Source: Pirellulales bacterium
GTDB taxonomy: Bacteria; Planctomycetota; Planctomycetia; Pirellulales; JAICIG01
Direction: 5' to 3'
Assembly (NCBI GenBank): GCA_025924495.1
Contig: JAICIG010000339.1
Location: forward strand, 1 to 8,846
Length of the DNA: 8,846 nucleotides
Shown: piece after piece, positions 1 to 7,522 of the stretch
How the letters are laid out: the number at the start of each line of letters is the position of its first letter
Position numbering within the stretch: the stretch's first letter is position 1
Made by a program: the position numbers and the translations under genes
The notes under the pieces: model-generated
The model's input: the letters and a program-made list of their open reading frames with translations, nothing else
Told to the model about the DNA's origin: nothing
Databases searched by the model: none

Positions 1-1
1 A

Positions 2-136
2 TTTGACCCTACGACTTCCTTTCTGGAGGGTGGTCTGTCAATCGAGGGATACGAATCCGAAAGCCGCAGGCGGTTGGTCCGGCAGTGGAAGCGGCTGCTT
101 GCGAGCATTTGGCAGTGCTGGCGGCAGCGACGGTGA
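2..136 (+). CDS. possible C-terminal tail of an upstream gene (partial)
   Basis: An open frame enters from the left edge and ends at a TGA at 134-136, giving 44 residues with no start in the window. Third codon positions are mostly G or C, as in the real genes here. The last ~25 residues form a basic, tryptophan-containing stretch (residues 21-44: several Arg, two Lys, three Trp) that could be an amphipathic C-terminal helix. I do not recognise a family. The frame is short enough to be open by chance, and a second plus-strand frame overlaps it. The call rests only on composition and position. Confidence 0.3.
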   Translation, partial: FDPTTSFLEGGLSIEGYESESRRRLVRQWKRLLASIWQCWRQRR

Positions 137-851
137 CAAATCGTCTTGCGGTACAATCGCGGCGCCCCTGGCCCTTTCAACTGCGAGCCGAGGGCGTTTT
201 GACGCGGCCAGCGATTATCTGTTCGCGCCCTACACTGGCGCGTCCAAGCAGCTAGGCTTCTCGACCGAGCATGTGGCAGTCTTCGGGCCAGCGACGGTGG
301 TGCCGGCGGGCATGCGGAGCCCGCGGCGGAGATCGGGTGATCGGTCTATAGGATATTCGCGAATGCTCGTCGTGCGCTGGTAGACGGACGGCGAGCATCG
401 CGTGCTGATGGAGGAAGGTTCAAGGCCGGGATCGTGATGCTCCGTTGGAATTCGTAAGCATGAAATGGGTCGTTGTCCGGCGCGTCGCCGGGGCGATTGC
501 CGTATTTTTGCGCCGAAGGTTGAGCCTCTTGGCTGGCTGGCCGTCACAAGAGAAGAAGCCAAGCGGCCTCCAAAATGGCCCCGCAGACGCGTTGCCTATT
601 AGGGCCGTCCGAGGCCGATTGAAAAACGCAGTGAGCTGACACGCGACACTGAGTCGCACATTCTACGGCGAAAGGCATGATCCGACTGACGATTACGTCG
701 CCGAGCAACAGTCGCGCGGAGAAGCATGCGACCGACCGCAGGCGTAAACAGAACAACCGATTCACTGATTTCGATGACCGGCAAAAAGCAGCCCAACAGG
801 TCGTGAATGCGAAGATTCTCGCCTCGCTATTTCCCGCGAAAAACGGCCCAA

Positions 852-879
852 GCGCAAAACGGTATTTACCGTTTTGCGC
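852..879. repeat. perfect 13-bp inverted repeat (28 nt, 2-nt centre)
   Basis: The left arm GCGCAAAACGGTA (852-864) is exactly complementary to the right arm TACCGTTTTGCGC (867-879), separated only by TT. As RNA it would fold into a stem of about 12 bp with a 4-nt loop; as DNA it is a nearly symmetrical dimer-binding site. No U-tract follows on either strand, which argues against an intrinsic terminator. It lies about 135 bp upstream of the tRNA-like sequence. Possible roles are a regulator operator, a recombinase site or the end of a small palindromic repeat element. The sequence alone does not decide. Confidence 0.8.
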
Positions 880-921
880 CCGATGGCCCGCGCAGAAATA
901 CCGCTTTTTCCCGAGAAAGAA

Positions 922-946
922 TGCAATCGTATGCAACGGCTTGCAA
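922..946 (+). repeat. three TGCAA direct repeats in 10-bp phase
   Basis: TGCAA occurs at 922-926, 932-936 and 942-946, so the copies start exactly 10 bp apart, about one helical turn. The first two are extended as ATGCAA. Such phased pentamers can be stacked binding sites on one face of the helix, for example for a regulator or the arm-binding domain of an integrase. They lie between the 28-nt palindrome and the tRNA-like sequence. Three short copies could be chance, and no protein can be named. Confidence 0.4.
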
Positions 947-1014
947 AGACCCCGGGGACGGCTAAAATCGCGATATTGCCCGGGAATTTGGCGGTTTTTA
1001 CGGAGGTTCTGGGG

Positions 1015-1061
1015 CTGGCTCGACAAGCTGGGGGTCACAGGTTCGAGCCCTGTATCGCCCA
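1015..1061 (+). pseudogene. tRNA-Val(GAC)-like 3' half, probable tRNA remnant or attachment-site core
   Basis: From 1015 to 1061 the sequence fits a tRNA from the anticodon arm to the discriminator base. The anticodon stem is CTGGC/GCTGG with two wobble pairs, the loop TCGACAA places GAC (Val) at positions 34-36, the variable region is GGGTC, and the T arm is ACAGG-TTCGAGC-CCTGT. The 3' acceptor strand is ATCGCCC followed by A; CTT follows, so CCA is not encoded. At the expected distance upstream, TGGCGGT (989-995) could pair with six of the seven acceptor bases. However, 996-1014 forms no D stem, and position 33 is C instead of the near-invariant T. It is therefore probably non-functional: either a decayed gene or the 3' copy left by an element integrated into a tRNA-Val gene. 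Confidence 0.6.
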
Positions 1062-1098
1062 CTTCCTCGGATTCCGTCAGGCCAAAGCAATTCGGCAA

Positions 1099-1118
1099 GA
1101 CCCGATTAAATACGGGTC
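1099..1118. repeat. 6-bp inverted repeat around an AT-rich centre
   Basis: GACCCG (1099-1104) and CGGGTC (1113-1118) are perfect inverted copies around the 8-nt centre ATTAAATA. The repeat begins 38 nt after the tRNA-like sequence. It could be a weak hairpin or a binding site. No U-tract follows, and repeats this short do occur by chance. Confidence 0.3.
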
Positions 1119-1336
1119 CCATTTCACGAAACACGACAGAATTGGCCAAAGGCCTGACGGGGATTGTTCTGAAGGCTTAAGCGCCAATCTATTCCGAGGC
1201 TAAGGCCAAGGGAGCCCGCGTCTCTGGCTTTCCGTTGCTCTGTGATCCCTATTTGCGTGGTTGTGAGCGCTTTACGCAGCGCCAACTTGCCCGATTGAAG
1301 CCGTCTGCCACATCTTGCTCGCCACGGGGATGAAGA

Positions 1337-1372
1337 GGCAAGGGCGCGCTGCAAGCGATGCACTGCCTTGCC
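1337..1372 (-). terminator. candidate terminator hairpin after the GGT-like gene
   Basis: GGCAAGG (1337-1343) and CCTTGCC (1366-1372) are perfect inverted copies, and a smaller TGCA/TGCA pair lies inside the loop. On the minus strand the hairpin starts 8 nt after the stop codon of the GGT-like gene and is followed by UCUUCAUC, only weakly U-rich. Position and shape fit a terminator; the interior loop and poor U-tract make it uncertain. Confidence 0.35.
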
Positions 1373-1380
1373 GACCACAC

Positions 1381-3069
1381 TCAGTCGATGGCGGCGGCGT
1401 GTCGGCCGGCCTTTGGGTCTCCGGCGGCATGAATCATACGATTCTCAGGATCGATGTAGATCATCACCGGATTAGCGATCGCGCCGGGAGTCGTAGACAA
1501 CTTGTGGCCGCGTCGGGCGAGGTCATCGCGAACGTCGGCGCCGATGGCTTCGTTCACTCGCAGCGTGCCCGCGCCCAGGAATGCTGCAGCTCGATCGGGG
1601 TTGGGGTCGAACGAGTCCTGATGGTGTGAGGTGTTGAATCGCGGCGCCGTGACCGCCTGGTCGGGCGACATTCCGAACTCGATGTGGTTCAGCAGTACAT
1701 TGAGCGTGGTCTGATCCTGGAGATCGCCCCCCGCGACGCTGATGGCGATGACCGGTTTGCCGTTCTTCGTCACCAGAGTCGGCGTGAGCGTAATTCGCGG
1801 ACGTTTGCCGGGCTGGACTCGATTGGGATGGCCTGGCGCCGTGTTGAGACTGCGGACGCGATTGCCTTGAGTTACTCCTGACGGGCCAGGCTGATTGGTG
1901 AGGAGATTGCAGCTAGGCGTCGCCGCGACGACGTTGCCCCAGCGGTCGGCGACCACGCAAGTCGTCGTATCCCGAATCGGAATCGTGCCGGGCGATTCGC
2001 CGGATGAGCCTGTATCGAGAAGCGCACGCATTCCCCGCGGATCGCCCGGCCTTCTAATGAGCGAGGCGGCGCTCATTTCGATCAGCGGCCGGCGCAGGCT
2101 CGTATATTCATCGGAGAGTAGTTGGCGGAGCGGTACATCGACGAATCGCGGGTCGGCATAGTATTCATCTCGGTCGGCCAGGCCCAGCTTCAAGGCTTCG
2201 GTTACCACGTGGATATAGTCGGCGGACTGATGGCCCATGGCTTTGAGATCGAAACCTTCGAGCAACCGCAATGTCTGGCAGAGGTACGGGCCCTGGGTCC
2301 ACGGCCCGCACTTGTAGACGGTGTAATCGCGGTACGTCACCGAGACGGGATCTTCCACCAGCGTGCGATGTGCGGCAAGGTCGGCCTTGCGCAGGAACGC
2401 CCCAGTGGCGATATACCAGGCTTCCAACTCGTCGGCAATGTCGCCCGTGTAAAACCGATCGCGGGACGCGGACAATTTGGCTTCGCGCGTGCCGGCCTGA
2501 TTTCGCTCCGCTTCGACGAGCTTGCGCAGCGTGATGGCCAGGCGCTGATGCCAGTCTTCCTTTCCTTGATCGAGCAGCGCGAGCGTCGGCCGGACCGCCT
2601 GCTCGAAAGAAATCGTGCCGTAGAGCTTGAGCAGGGTTACGCAGAGATCGATGGCGCCCGGGACAGGCGCCGCCTGCATGCTGCCTTTCGAGGGGATGCC
2701 GTGGGCGTAATACCACTCGATCGTCTTGGGATCCAGCGGGGCGGCGCCTTGGCCGCAGAGTACTTTCACCTCCTGCTGTTTGGCGTCGAAGATCAGCAGC
2801 GGAACCTCGCCTCCGATGGCAAAGTTTCCGTAGTCGGTAACTGCCAGTGCCAGCAGCGTCGCGGCGGCGGCATCGGCCGCGTTTCCGCCTTGGCTCAGGA
2901 TTTCGATTCCCGCCGCCACCGACGCGGCCTTCCCCGCAGCTACGGCGCCGCCTTGGCCCGAGTCTTTCCAACTAATCTCGTCTGCATGGAGGCAGATCGC
3001 AACGTTCACGCACGCCAGTGCAAGGAACGCGGGTAAAAGCACGAAATGCGAGGTCGAACGTTTCATCAT
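1381..3069 (-). CDS. gamma-glutamyltransferase-family protein (Ntn hydrolase), exported
   Basis: 562 residues with this start, the usual length of a gamma-glutamyltransferase (PF01019). These enzymes are made as precursors that cut themselves before a threonine, which then acts as the nucleophile. Residues 2-29 form a Sec signal peptide ending Leu-His-Ala, implying a periplasmic or surface location. The TTT run beginning at Thr368 aligns with the catalytic TTH of E. coli GGT; cutting there leaves a ~195-residue small subunit, as expected. Further family blocks are PGKRP with a following TPT (about 420-431) and GGDLQDQ (about 447-453). By eye, the Arg that binds the substrate carboxylate (Arg114 in E. 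coli) is Gln107, the paired serines after KRP are Ile-Thr, and the NNQMDD loop is not kept, so gamma-glutamyl specificity is doubtful. The ATG at 3067-3069 was chosen because GGGAG lies 5 nt upstream and the signal peptide follows directly; the open frame runs back to 3198 without such support. Transcribed divergently from the DUF1549 gene. Confidence 0.92.
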   Translation of the reverse strand: MMKRSTSHFVLLPAFLALACVNVAICLHADEISWKDSGQGGAVAAGKAASVAAGIEILSQGGNAADAAAATLLALAVTDYGNFAIGGEVPLLIFDAKQQEVKVLCGQGAAPLDPKTIEWYYAHGIPSKGSMQAAPVPGAIDLCVTLLKLYGTISFEQAVRPTLALLDQGKEDWHQRLAITLRKLVEAERNQAGTREAKLSASRDRFYTGDIADELEAWYIATGAFLRKADLAAHRTLVEDPVSVTYRDYTVYKCGPWTQGPYLCQTLRLLEGFDLKAMGHQSADYIHVVTEALKLGLADRDEYYADPRFVDVPLRQLLSDEYTSLRRPLIEMSAASLIRRPGDPRGMRALLDTGSSGESPGTIPIRDTTTCVVADRWGNVVAATPSCNLLTNQPGPSGVTQGNRVRSLNTAPGHPNRVQPGKRPRITLTPTLVTKNGKPVIAISVAGGDLQDQTTLNVLLNHIEFGMSPDQAVTAPRFNTSHHQDSFDPNPDRAAAFLGAGTLRVNEAIGADVRDDLARRGHKLSTTPGAIANPVMIYIDPENRMIHAAGDPKAGRHAAAID

Positions 3070-3417
3070 CGATTCTCCCGTCGGCGAGTTGACAGCGCCG
3101 CCATTGTCGTCCCGACCGCGGTAGGTCGCAAGAAAATCGGTTGCCCACGCTCGTCTGATTGGCGGCTGAATAAATCGAAAGCAAATCGTCAACGGCACCT
3201 GGCCCGAGGTCCTGCGACCGCCGCGGGCGGTCCGAAACCGGACTTGTGGGAAGTCGCACCGCGATCGTCACTTAGGCGGAAAGATTCGCGACTTTCTCAG
3301 CCTGCCGACGGCCTTTCGGCGGGCAGCCCGTTGAATTTCTCGGCATTTACGGCGACCATGTAAGTGTGGCTCGCCCCGGGCTCAAATGCACTCCCCCCTG
3401 CCCCGCCTAATCCCGCG
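3070..3417. other. divergent intergenic region between the GGT-like and DUF1549 genes
   Basis: This 348-bp region should hold the promoters of both divergent genes, but I find no convincing -35/-10 pair on either strand. A GC-rich imperfect stem-loop at 3302-3326 (CTGCC paired with GGCAG, with a smaller interior stem) lies about 90 bp before the DUF1549 start and could act in its leader. Short open frames here have no recognisable content. Confidence 0.5.
3075..3079 (-). promoter_or_regulatory. Shine-Dalgarno site of the GGT-like gene
   Basis: On the minus strand this reads GGGAG, 5 nt before the first of two consecutive ATG codons (3067-3069) and 8 nt before the second (3064-3066). It decides the start against the upstream in-frame codon at 3198, and it is the only clear ribosome binding site among the genes in the window. 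Either of the paired ATGs could be used. Confidence 0.6.
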
Positions 3418-5964
3418 ATGAAGATTCTTTGCTGCCGACTTTGGTTCTCGACGGCCCTGCTGCTTGGCATGGTCGCGAGCGTGCAATCAGCTCCGCCGGC
3501 CCTCGACTTCAATCGCGACATCCGCCCGATTCTCTCGGAGAATTGCTTTTATTGCCACGGACAGGACGCCAACAAGCGAAAGGCCGATTTGCGGCTCGAC
3601 ACGCGCGAGGTCGCCGTTTCTTCGGGGGCGATCGTCCCGAACAATGCCGCGGCCAGTTCGCTCATTGCCCGCATTAATACCGCCGACATCGACGAGCTGA
3701 TGCCTCCCCCCGACTCCAATCGGCGGCTGTCGGTCGAGCAGAAGAAGCTGCTGGAGAGGTGGATCTCGGAAGGGGCGCCCTATGCGACCCACTGGGCTTT
3801 CATTGCACCCGAGCGTCCGCCGGCGCCGGAAGTCAAGCACGCCGATTGGGTCCGCACGCCCATCGACCGCTTCGTGCTGGCGAAGCTCGAGGCCGCGGGG
3901 CTTGCTCCGTCGCCCGAGGCGGACCGGGCCACGCTCATCAAACGTCTGGCGATCGATCTGACGGGGCTGCCGCCGACCGCCGACGAGGTCGATGCGTTTA
4001 TTGCCGACGCCGATCCGGCGGCCTACGAGGAATTAGTCGATCGCTTGCTGGCCAGCCCGCACTATGGCGAGCGGATGGCGCTCGATTGGCTCGATGCGGC
4101 GCGCTACGCCGATAGCAATGGCTTTCAGCAGGATGGCGACACCTGGCAATGGATCTGGCGCGACTGGGTGGTGCGGGCCATCAACGCCGACTTGCCCTTC
4201 GATCAATTCACCGTCTGGCAGTTGGCCGGCGACCTGATGCCCGAGGCGACCACGGATCAGAAGATCGCCAGCGCGTTCAATCGCAATCACCTGCTCAATG
4301 GCGAGGGAGGTGCGATCGCGGAAGAACAGCGGTACGTGAATCTGTTTGATCGTATCGACACCACGGCGACAACGTGGCTGGGGCTCACGATGGCCTGTGC
4401 TCAGTGCCATGATCATAAATACGACCCCATCACGCAACGCGACTATTACAGCTTGCTCGACGCTTTCAATCGCGTGCCGGAGAGCGGAACGCCGCAGTTC
4501 TTTTCGTCGCGCATCCGCGTGGCGAATCCAGTGCTGGAGCTGCCTACGCCCGGGTACTTGGCGAAAATCGCCGAGTTCGAAAAGCAGATTGCCGCGGCGA
4601 CCGAGCCGGCGAAGATGGCGGCCGACGCGGCCTATCAAGGCTGGTACGCGGGAGTGACTGCTGACGGCAAACCGGCCGAAGGCAAAGGGCTGCCCGAGGC
4701 GGTCGCTGCAATCTTACGCAAGCCGGAGAATGAACGAAGCGAAGAGGAGAAAAAGTCGCTCGACGCAGGTCTGCGGAAGCACTTTGATGAAAAGGTGCGG
4801 CCGGGTCTGTCCAACAAGATTACGCCTCTGGGCCATCTCGACTCGCTCAAACAGCAACTGGGCGCTTATCGGGGCGATCAGCTTCCGCGCGTGATGGTGA
4901 TGAGCGACGCACAGCGGCGTGAAACGACGATTCTTCATCGCGGCGATTACCTCTCGCCGGGAGAGAAGGTCTCGTTCGCAACGCCGGCCTTTCTGCCGCC
5001 GCTCGCTGACAATGCACCGCGCGACCGGTTGGGGCTTGCGCAGTGGTTGGTATCTCCTCAGCACCCGCTCACGGCGCGAGTGCAGGCGAACCGGATGTGG
5101 CAATATTTCTTCGGCGTCGGGATTGTGAAAACCGCCGAAGATTTCGGCGTGCAGAGCGAATATCCCACCCACCGCGAATTGCTCGACTGGCTGGCCACGG
5201 AGTTCATCGCTCGCAATTGGAGCCGCAAGGCGATGCACCGGCTGATTGTTACAAGCGCCGCCTATCGTCAATCGAGCCGCGTCACGCCGGAGCATTTGGC
5301 GCGAGATGCTGAAAACCGGCTCTACTCGCGGGCGAGCCGATTCCGCATGCCGGCGATGATTCTGCGCGACTGGGCGCTGGCGGCGGCCGGCCTGCTCGAT
5401 GGGCGGATCGGCGGGACGCCCGTCTATCCGTATCAGCCCGATGCGATTTGGGGGGCGTTGGCGATTACCAAAGAACGCGACTTTACCTATCCGGCATCTT
5501 CCGGCGCCGACCTTTATCGTCGCAGTCTCTATACATTCTGGCGCCGGACGGTAGGCCCGGCCAACATGTTCGACGCCTCGAACCGGCAGACTTGCCGGGT
5601 GCGACTGGCCGTGACGAGCACGCCGCTGCACGCGCTTACCATGTTGAACGATCCGACGTGGGTCGAGGCGGCGCGCATGCTTGCTCAAGCAAGTATGAAG
5701 GCATCGGGCAATCTCGATGACCGCCTTGCATACGCGGTTCGGCGCGTCTTGGGCAGAATGCCGAACGGTCGCGATTTAGAGACGCTGCGCCGGCTGTATG
5801 AAAAACAAGCGGCGATCTACCGTAGCGACCCCGCGAGCGCCACAGAGCTGCTCGGCGTGGGAGCCGCTAAGCGAGACGAGTCGCTCGACGTTGCCCAGCA
5901 CGCCGCCTTGTCGGCCGTGTGCCTGGGGATTTTGAATCTTGACGAGGCGATGACAAGGGAATGA
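3418..5964 (+). CDS. PSCyt1-DUF1549-DUF1553 planctomycete cytochrome-type exported protein
   Basis: 848 residues. Residues 1-25 form a Sec signal peptide (basic start, hydrophobic core, Ala-rich end). A PSCyt1 domain (PF07635; about 30-127) carries a haem c-type CFYCH motif at 43-47 and a LMPPP segment near 94-98 whose Met95 could be the distal ligand. DUF1549/PSCyt2 (PF07583) spans about 141-355, with GLPPT near 183-187 and a second CAQCHDHKYDP motif at 327-337. After a charged, probably helical linker (about 380-480), DUF1553/PSD1 (PF07587) fills about 537-800, including ANRMWQYFFG and the TPLHALTMLNDP block. These domains are typical of Planctomycetota; their biochemical role is not established, though haem binding and export suggest an envelope redox or degradative function. 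The ATG at 3418 was chosen because the signal peptide begins there; a GTG at 3364 would add 18 proline-rich residues. No Shine-Dalgarno site is seen. The stop overlaps an ATG (ATGA at 5961) in the frame of the next gene, so the two are probably one operon. Confidence 0.96.
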   Translation: MKILCCRLWFSTALLLGMVASVQSAPPALDFNRDIRPILSENCFYCHGQDANKRKADLRLDTREVAVSSGAIVPNNAAASSLIARINTADIDELMPPPDSNRRLSVEQKKLLERWISEGAPYATHWAFIAPERPPAPEVKHADWVRTPIDRFVLAKLEAAGLAPSPEADRATLIKRLAIDLTGLPPTADEVDAFIADADPAAYEELVDRLLASPHYGERMALDWLDAARYADSNGFQQDGDTWQWIWRDWVVRAINADLPFDQFTVWQLAGDLMPEATTDQKIASAFNRNHLLNGEGGAIAEEQRYVNLFDRIDTTATTWLGLTMACAQCHDHKYDPITQRDYYSLLDAFNRVPESGTPQFFSSRIRVANPVLELPTPGYLAKIAEFEKQIAAATEPAKMAADAAYQGWYAGVTADGKPAEGKGLPEAVAAILRKPENERSEEEKKSLDAGLRKHFDEKVRPGLSNKITPLGHLDSLKQQLGAYRGDQLPRVMVMSDAQRRETTILHRGDYLSPGEKVSFATPAFLPPLADNAPRDRLGLAQWLVSPQHPLTARVQANRMWQYFFGVGIVKTAEDFGVQSEYPTHRELLDWLATEFIARNWSRKAMHRLIVTSAAYRQSSRVTPEHLARDAENRLYSRASRFRMPAMILRDWALAAAGLLDGRIGGTPVYPYQPDAIWGALAITKERDFTYPASSGADLYRRSLYTFWRRTVGPANMFDASNRQTCRVRLAVTSTPLHALTMLNDPTWVEAARMLAQASMKASGNLDDRLAYAVRRVLGRMPNGRDLETLRRLYEKQAAIYRSDPASATELLGVGAAKRDESLDVAQHAALSAVCLGILNLDEAMTRE

Positions 5965-6026
5965 GCGAATGTCGCCGTGCTCCGCTCGAGAAGCGACATA
6001 ACTGCAACGATCCTGAGAACACCGGC

Positions 6027-7496
6027 ATGAACGATCTGTTTACTGAAAACGCCGCTCGCGTCACTCGCCGCCGATTTTTCGGCTCGGCGGCTGGCGGTGT
6101 CGGTTTGGCGGCGCTCGCTTCCCTGTTAAGCGCCGACACTGCCAAGGGAGCCGGCGAAGCCGCTGCGCTGCCCGGCCGGCCGGCTCTCGCGGGCTTGCCA
6201 CACCATCCGCCAAAAGCCAAGCGAGTCGTCGTACTCTGGCAAGGAGGCGGCCCGTCGCATGTCGACCTGTTCGATGACAAACCGCTGATGAGGGAGCTGG
6301 CCGGCAAGGACATTCCCGACTCCGTCCGGGGCATGACTCGTTTGTCTACGATGTCGAGCGGCTATGGTAAATGGCCAACGGTGCCGGCGATCAAGCCGTT
6401 CAAACAGTACGGCCAGTCTGGAATCGCGATGACCGAGATGCTGCCGCGCGTAGGCGCCTTAGCCGACGAGATTTGTCTCGTGCGCAGCATGCATACCGAA
6501 GCGGTCAATCATGCTCCCGGCGTGACGCTGTTTATGACCGGAGCGCAAACGCCGGGCCGGCCCAGTATGGGAGCCTGGCTCTCGTATGGCCTCGGTTGCG
6601 AGACCGATGACCTCCCGGCGTTCGTCGTGATGACCTCTTCCGACAAAGGCAAAACGTGCGGACAGCTCTTCTTCGACTATTACTGGGGCAGCGGATTCCT
6701 GCCCAGCCGATTTCAGGGCGTGCGATTCCGTAACACGGGCGACCCCGTGCCCTATCTCGCCAATCCGCCCGGTATGAGCCGCGAGAGCCGCCGCGCACTC
6801 TTGGACGAACTGGCCGCGATGAACCTTGCGCATCTGGCCGACTACGGCGACGCCGAGATCGACACGCGAATCGCCCAGTATGAGATGGCTTTCCGAATGC
6901 AATCCAGCGTTCCCGAGCTGGTCGACTTTTCCGGCGAAACTCAGGCCACCATCGATCGCTACGGTCCCGACGCGCTCGTCAAAGGTTCATTCGCTAACAA
7001 CTGCCTGATCGCGCGGAGGCTGCTCGAGCGCGGCGTGCGGTTCGTCCAATTGATGCACTCGGGCTGGGACCAGCATGGCAATCTCTACACGCAGCTCGCC
7101 GAACAGTGCCGCGACACGGACGCACCTTCGGCGGCGCTCATCACAGACTTGAAGGAACGCGGCATGCTCGATGATACGCTCGTCGTCTGGGGCGGCGAGT
7201 TTGGACGGACTCCCTTCGGTCAAGGCGACCCCGCCAGCCCTAAGGGGCGCGACCACTTCGGCAAAGCTTACAGTTGGTGGCTGGCGGGCGGCGGCATCAG
7301 GCCCGGTACGGTCTATGGCGCGACCGACGACTTCGCCTGGAATATTACCGCTGACCCTGTTCATGTCCACGACATGCAAGCCACCATCCTGCATCTGTGC
7401 GGCATCGATCACACCAAACTGACCTTCCGCTATCAGGGCAGGCAATTCCGATTGACCGACATCCACGGAGAAGTCGTGAAGGGCATGCTGGCGTAA
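6027..7496 (+). CDS. DUF1501 protein, Tat-exported, alkaline-phosphatase/sulfatase-like
   Basis: 489 residues, covering nearly the whole of DUF1501 (PF07394), a member of the alkaline phosphatase-like superfamily. A twin-arginine signal is clear: TRRRFFG at 13-19, then an Ala/Gly-rich hydrophobic stretch to about 34. Family blocks follow in order: LWQGGGPSHVDLFD (about 70-83), HTEAVNHAPG (156-165), SGWDQHG (345-351), GGEFGRTP (389-396), GRDHFG (407-412) and HVHDMQATI (446-454). The Asp and His residues in these blocks sit where superfamily enzymes bind metal, but the substrate is unknown. DUF1501 genes commonly sit directly after DUF1549/DUF1553 genes in planctomycetes, as here, suggesting one unit. 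I chose the ATG at 6027 because it puts the RR motif at a normal distance; an in-frame ATG at 5961 overlaps the upstream stop as ATGA and would add 22 unremarkable residues. Tat export implies folding, perhaps with metal, before export. Confidence 0.95.
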   Translation: MNDLFTENAARVTRRRFFGSAAGGVGLAALASLLSADTAKGAGEAAALPGRPALAGLPHHPPKAKRVVVLWQGGGPSHVDLFDDKPLMRELAGKDIPDSVRGMTRLSTMSSGYGKWPTVPAIKPFKQYGQSGIAMTEMLPRVGALADEICLVRSMHTEAVNHAPGVTLFMTGAQTPGRPSMGAWLSYGLGCETDDLPAFVVMTSSDKGKTCGQLFFDYYWGSGFLPSRFQGVRFRNTGDPVPYLANPPGMSRESRRALLDELAAMNLAHLADYGDAEIDTRIAQYEMAFRMQSSVPELVDFSGETQATIDRYGPDALVKGSFANNCLIARRLLERGVRFVQLMHSGWDQHGNLYTQLAEQCRDTDAPSAALITDLKERGMLDDTLVVWGGEFGRTPFGQGDPASPKGRDHFGKAYSWWLAGGGIRPGTVYGATDDFAWNITADPVHVHDMQATILHLCGIDHTKLTFRYQGRQFRLTDIHGEVVKGMLA

Positions 7497-7522
7497 TTCC
7501 TTGAATCGTCGGACACCGCCGG

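Larger units (their letters stand above)
137..1380. other. long stretch without a supported gene
   Basis: Open frames occur on both strands here, but none has a recognisable domain, a sensible start or a consistent coding pattern, and they overlap each other. What can be supported is structural: a 10-bp palindrome at 355-364 (ATTCGCGAAT), a perfect inverted repeat at 852-879, three phased TGCAA repeats at 922-946, a tRNA-Val-like 3' half at 1015-1061, a small stem-loop at 1099-1118 and a terminator-like hairpin at 1337-1372. No transposase or integrase gene is visible. The stretch looks like degraded or non-coding DNA, possibly next to an integrated element. Confidence 0.6.

Noticed and set aside
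3..383. 126-residue plus-strand open frame at the left edge
   Set aside because: Low-complexity Gly/Ser/Arg sequence without domain or start signal; it competes with the short frame ending at 136 and neither is well supported.
544..1149. 201-residue minus-strand open frame
   Set aside because: It runs antisense through the tRNA-like sequence; its TGLEPVTPSLSS stretch is the familiar false peptide from reading a tRNA 3' half backwards. No domain or coding pattern is present.
677..1203. Two plus-strand frames covering 677-1180 and 874-1203
   Set aside because: Both read through the palindrome and the tRNA-like sequence and have no recognisable protein content; the peptide around GVTGSSPVSPT is the forward reading of the tRNA T arm.
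2122..3036. 304-residue plus-strand open frame
   Set aside because: Antisense to the GGT-like gene; its length follows from GC-rich codon structure, and the GGT motifs on the minus strand are unambiguous.
4714..5688. 324-residue minus-strand open frame
   Set aside because: Antisense to the DUF1549/DUF1553 gene, Arg/His/Pro-rich with no domain pattern.
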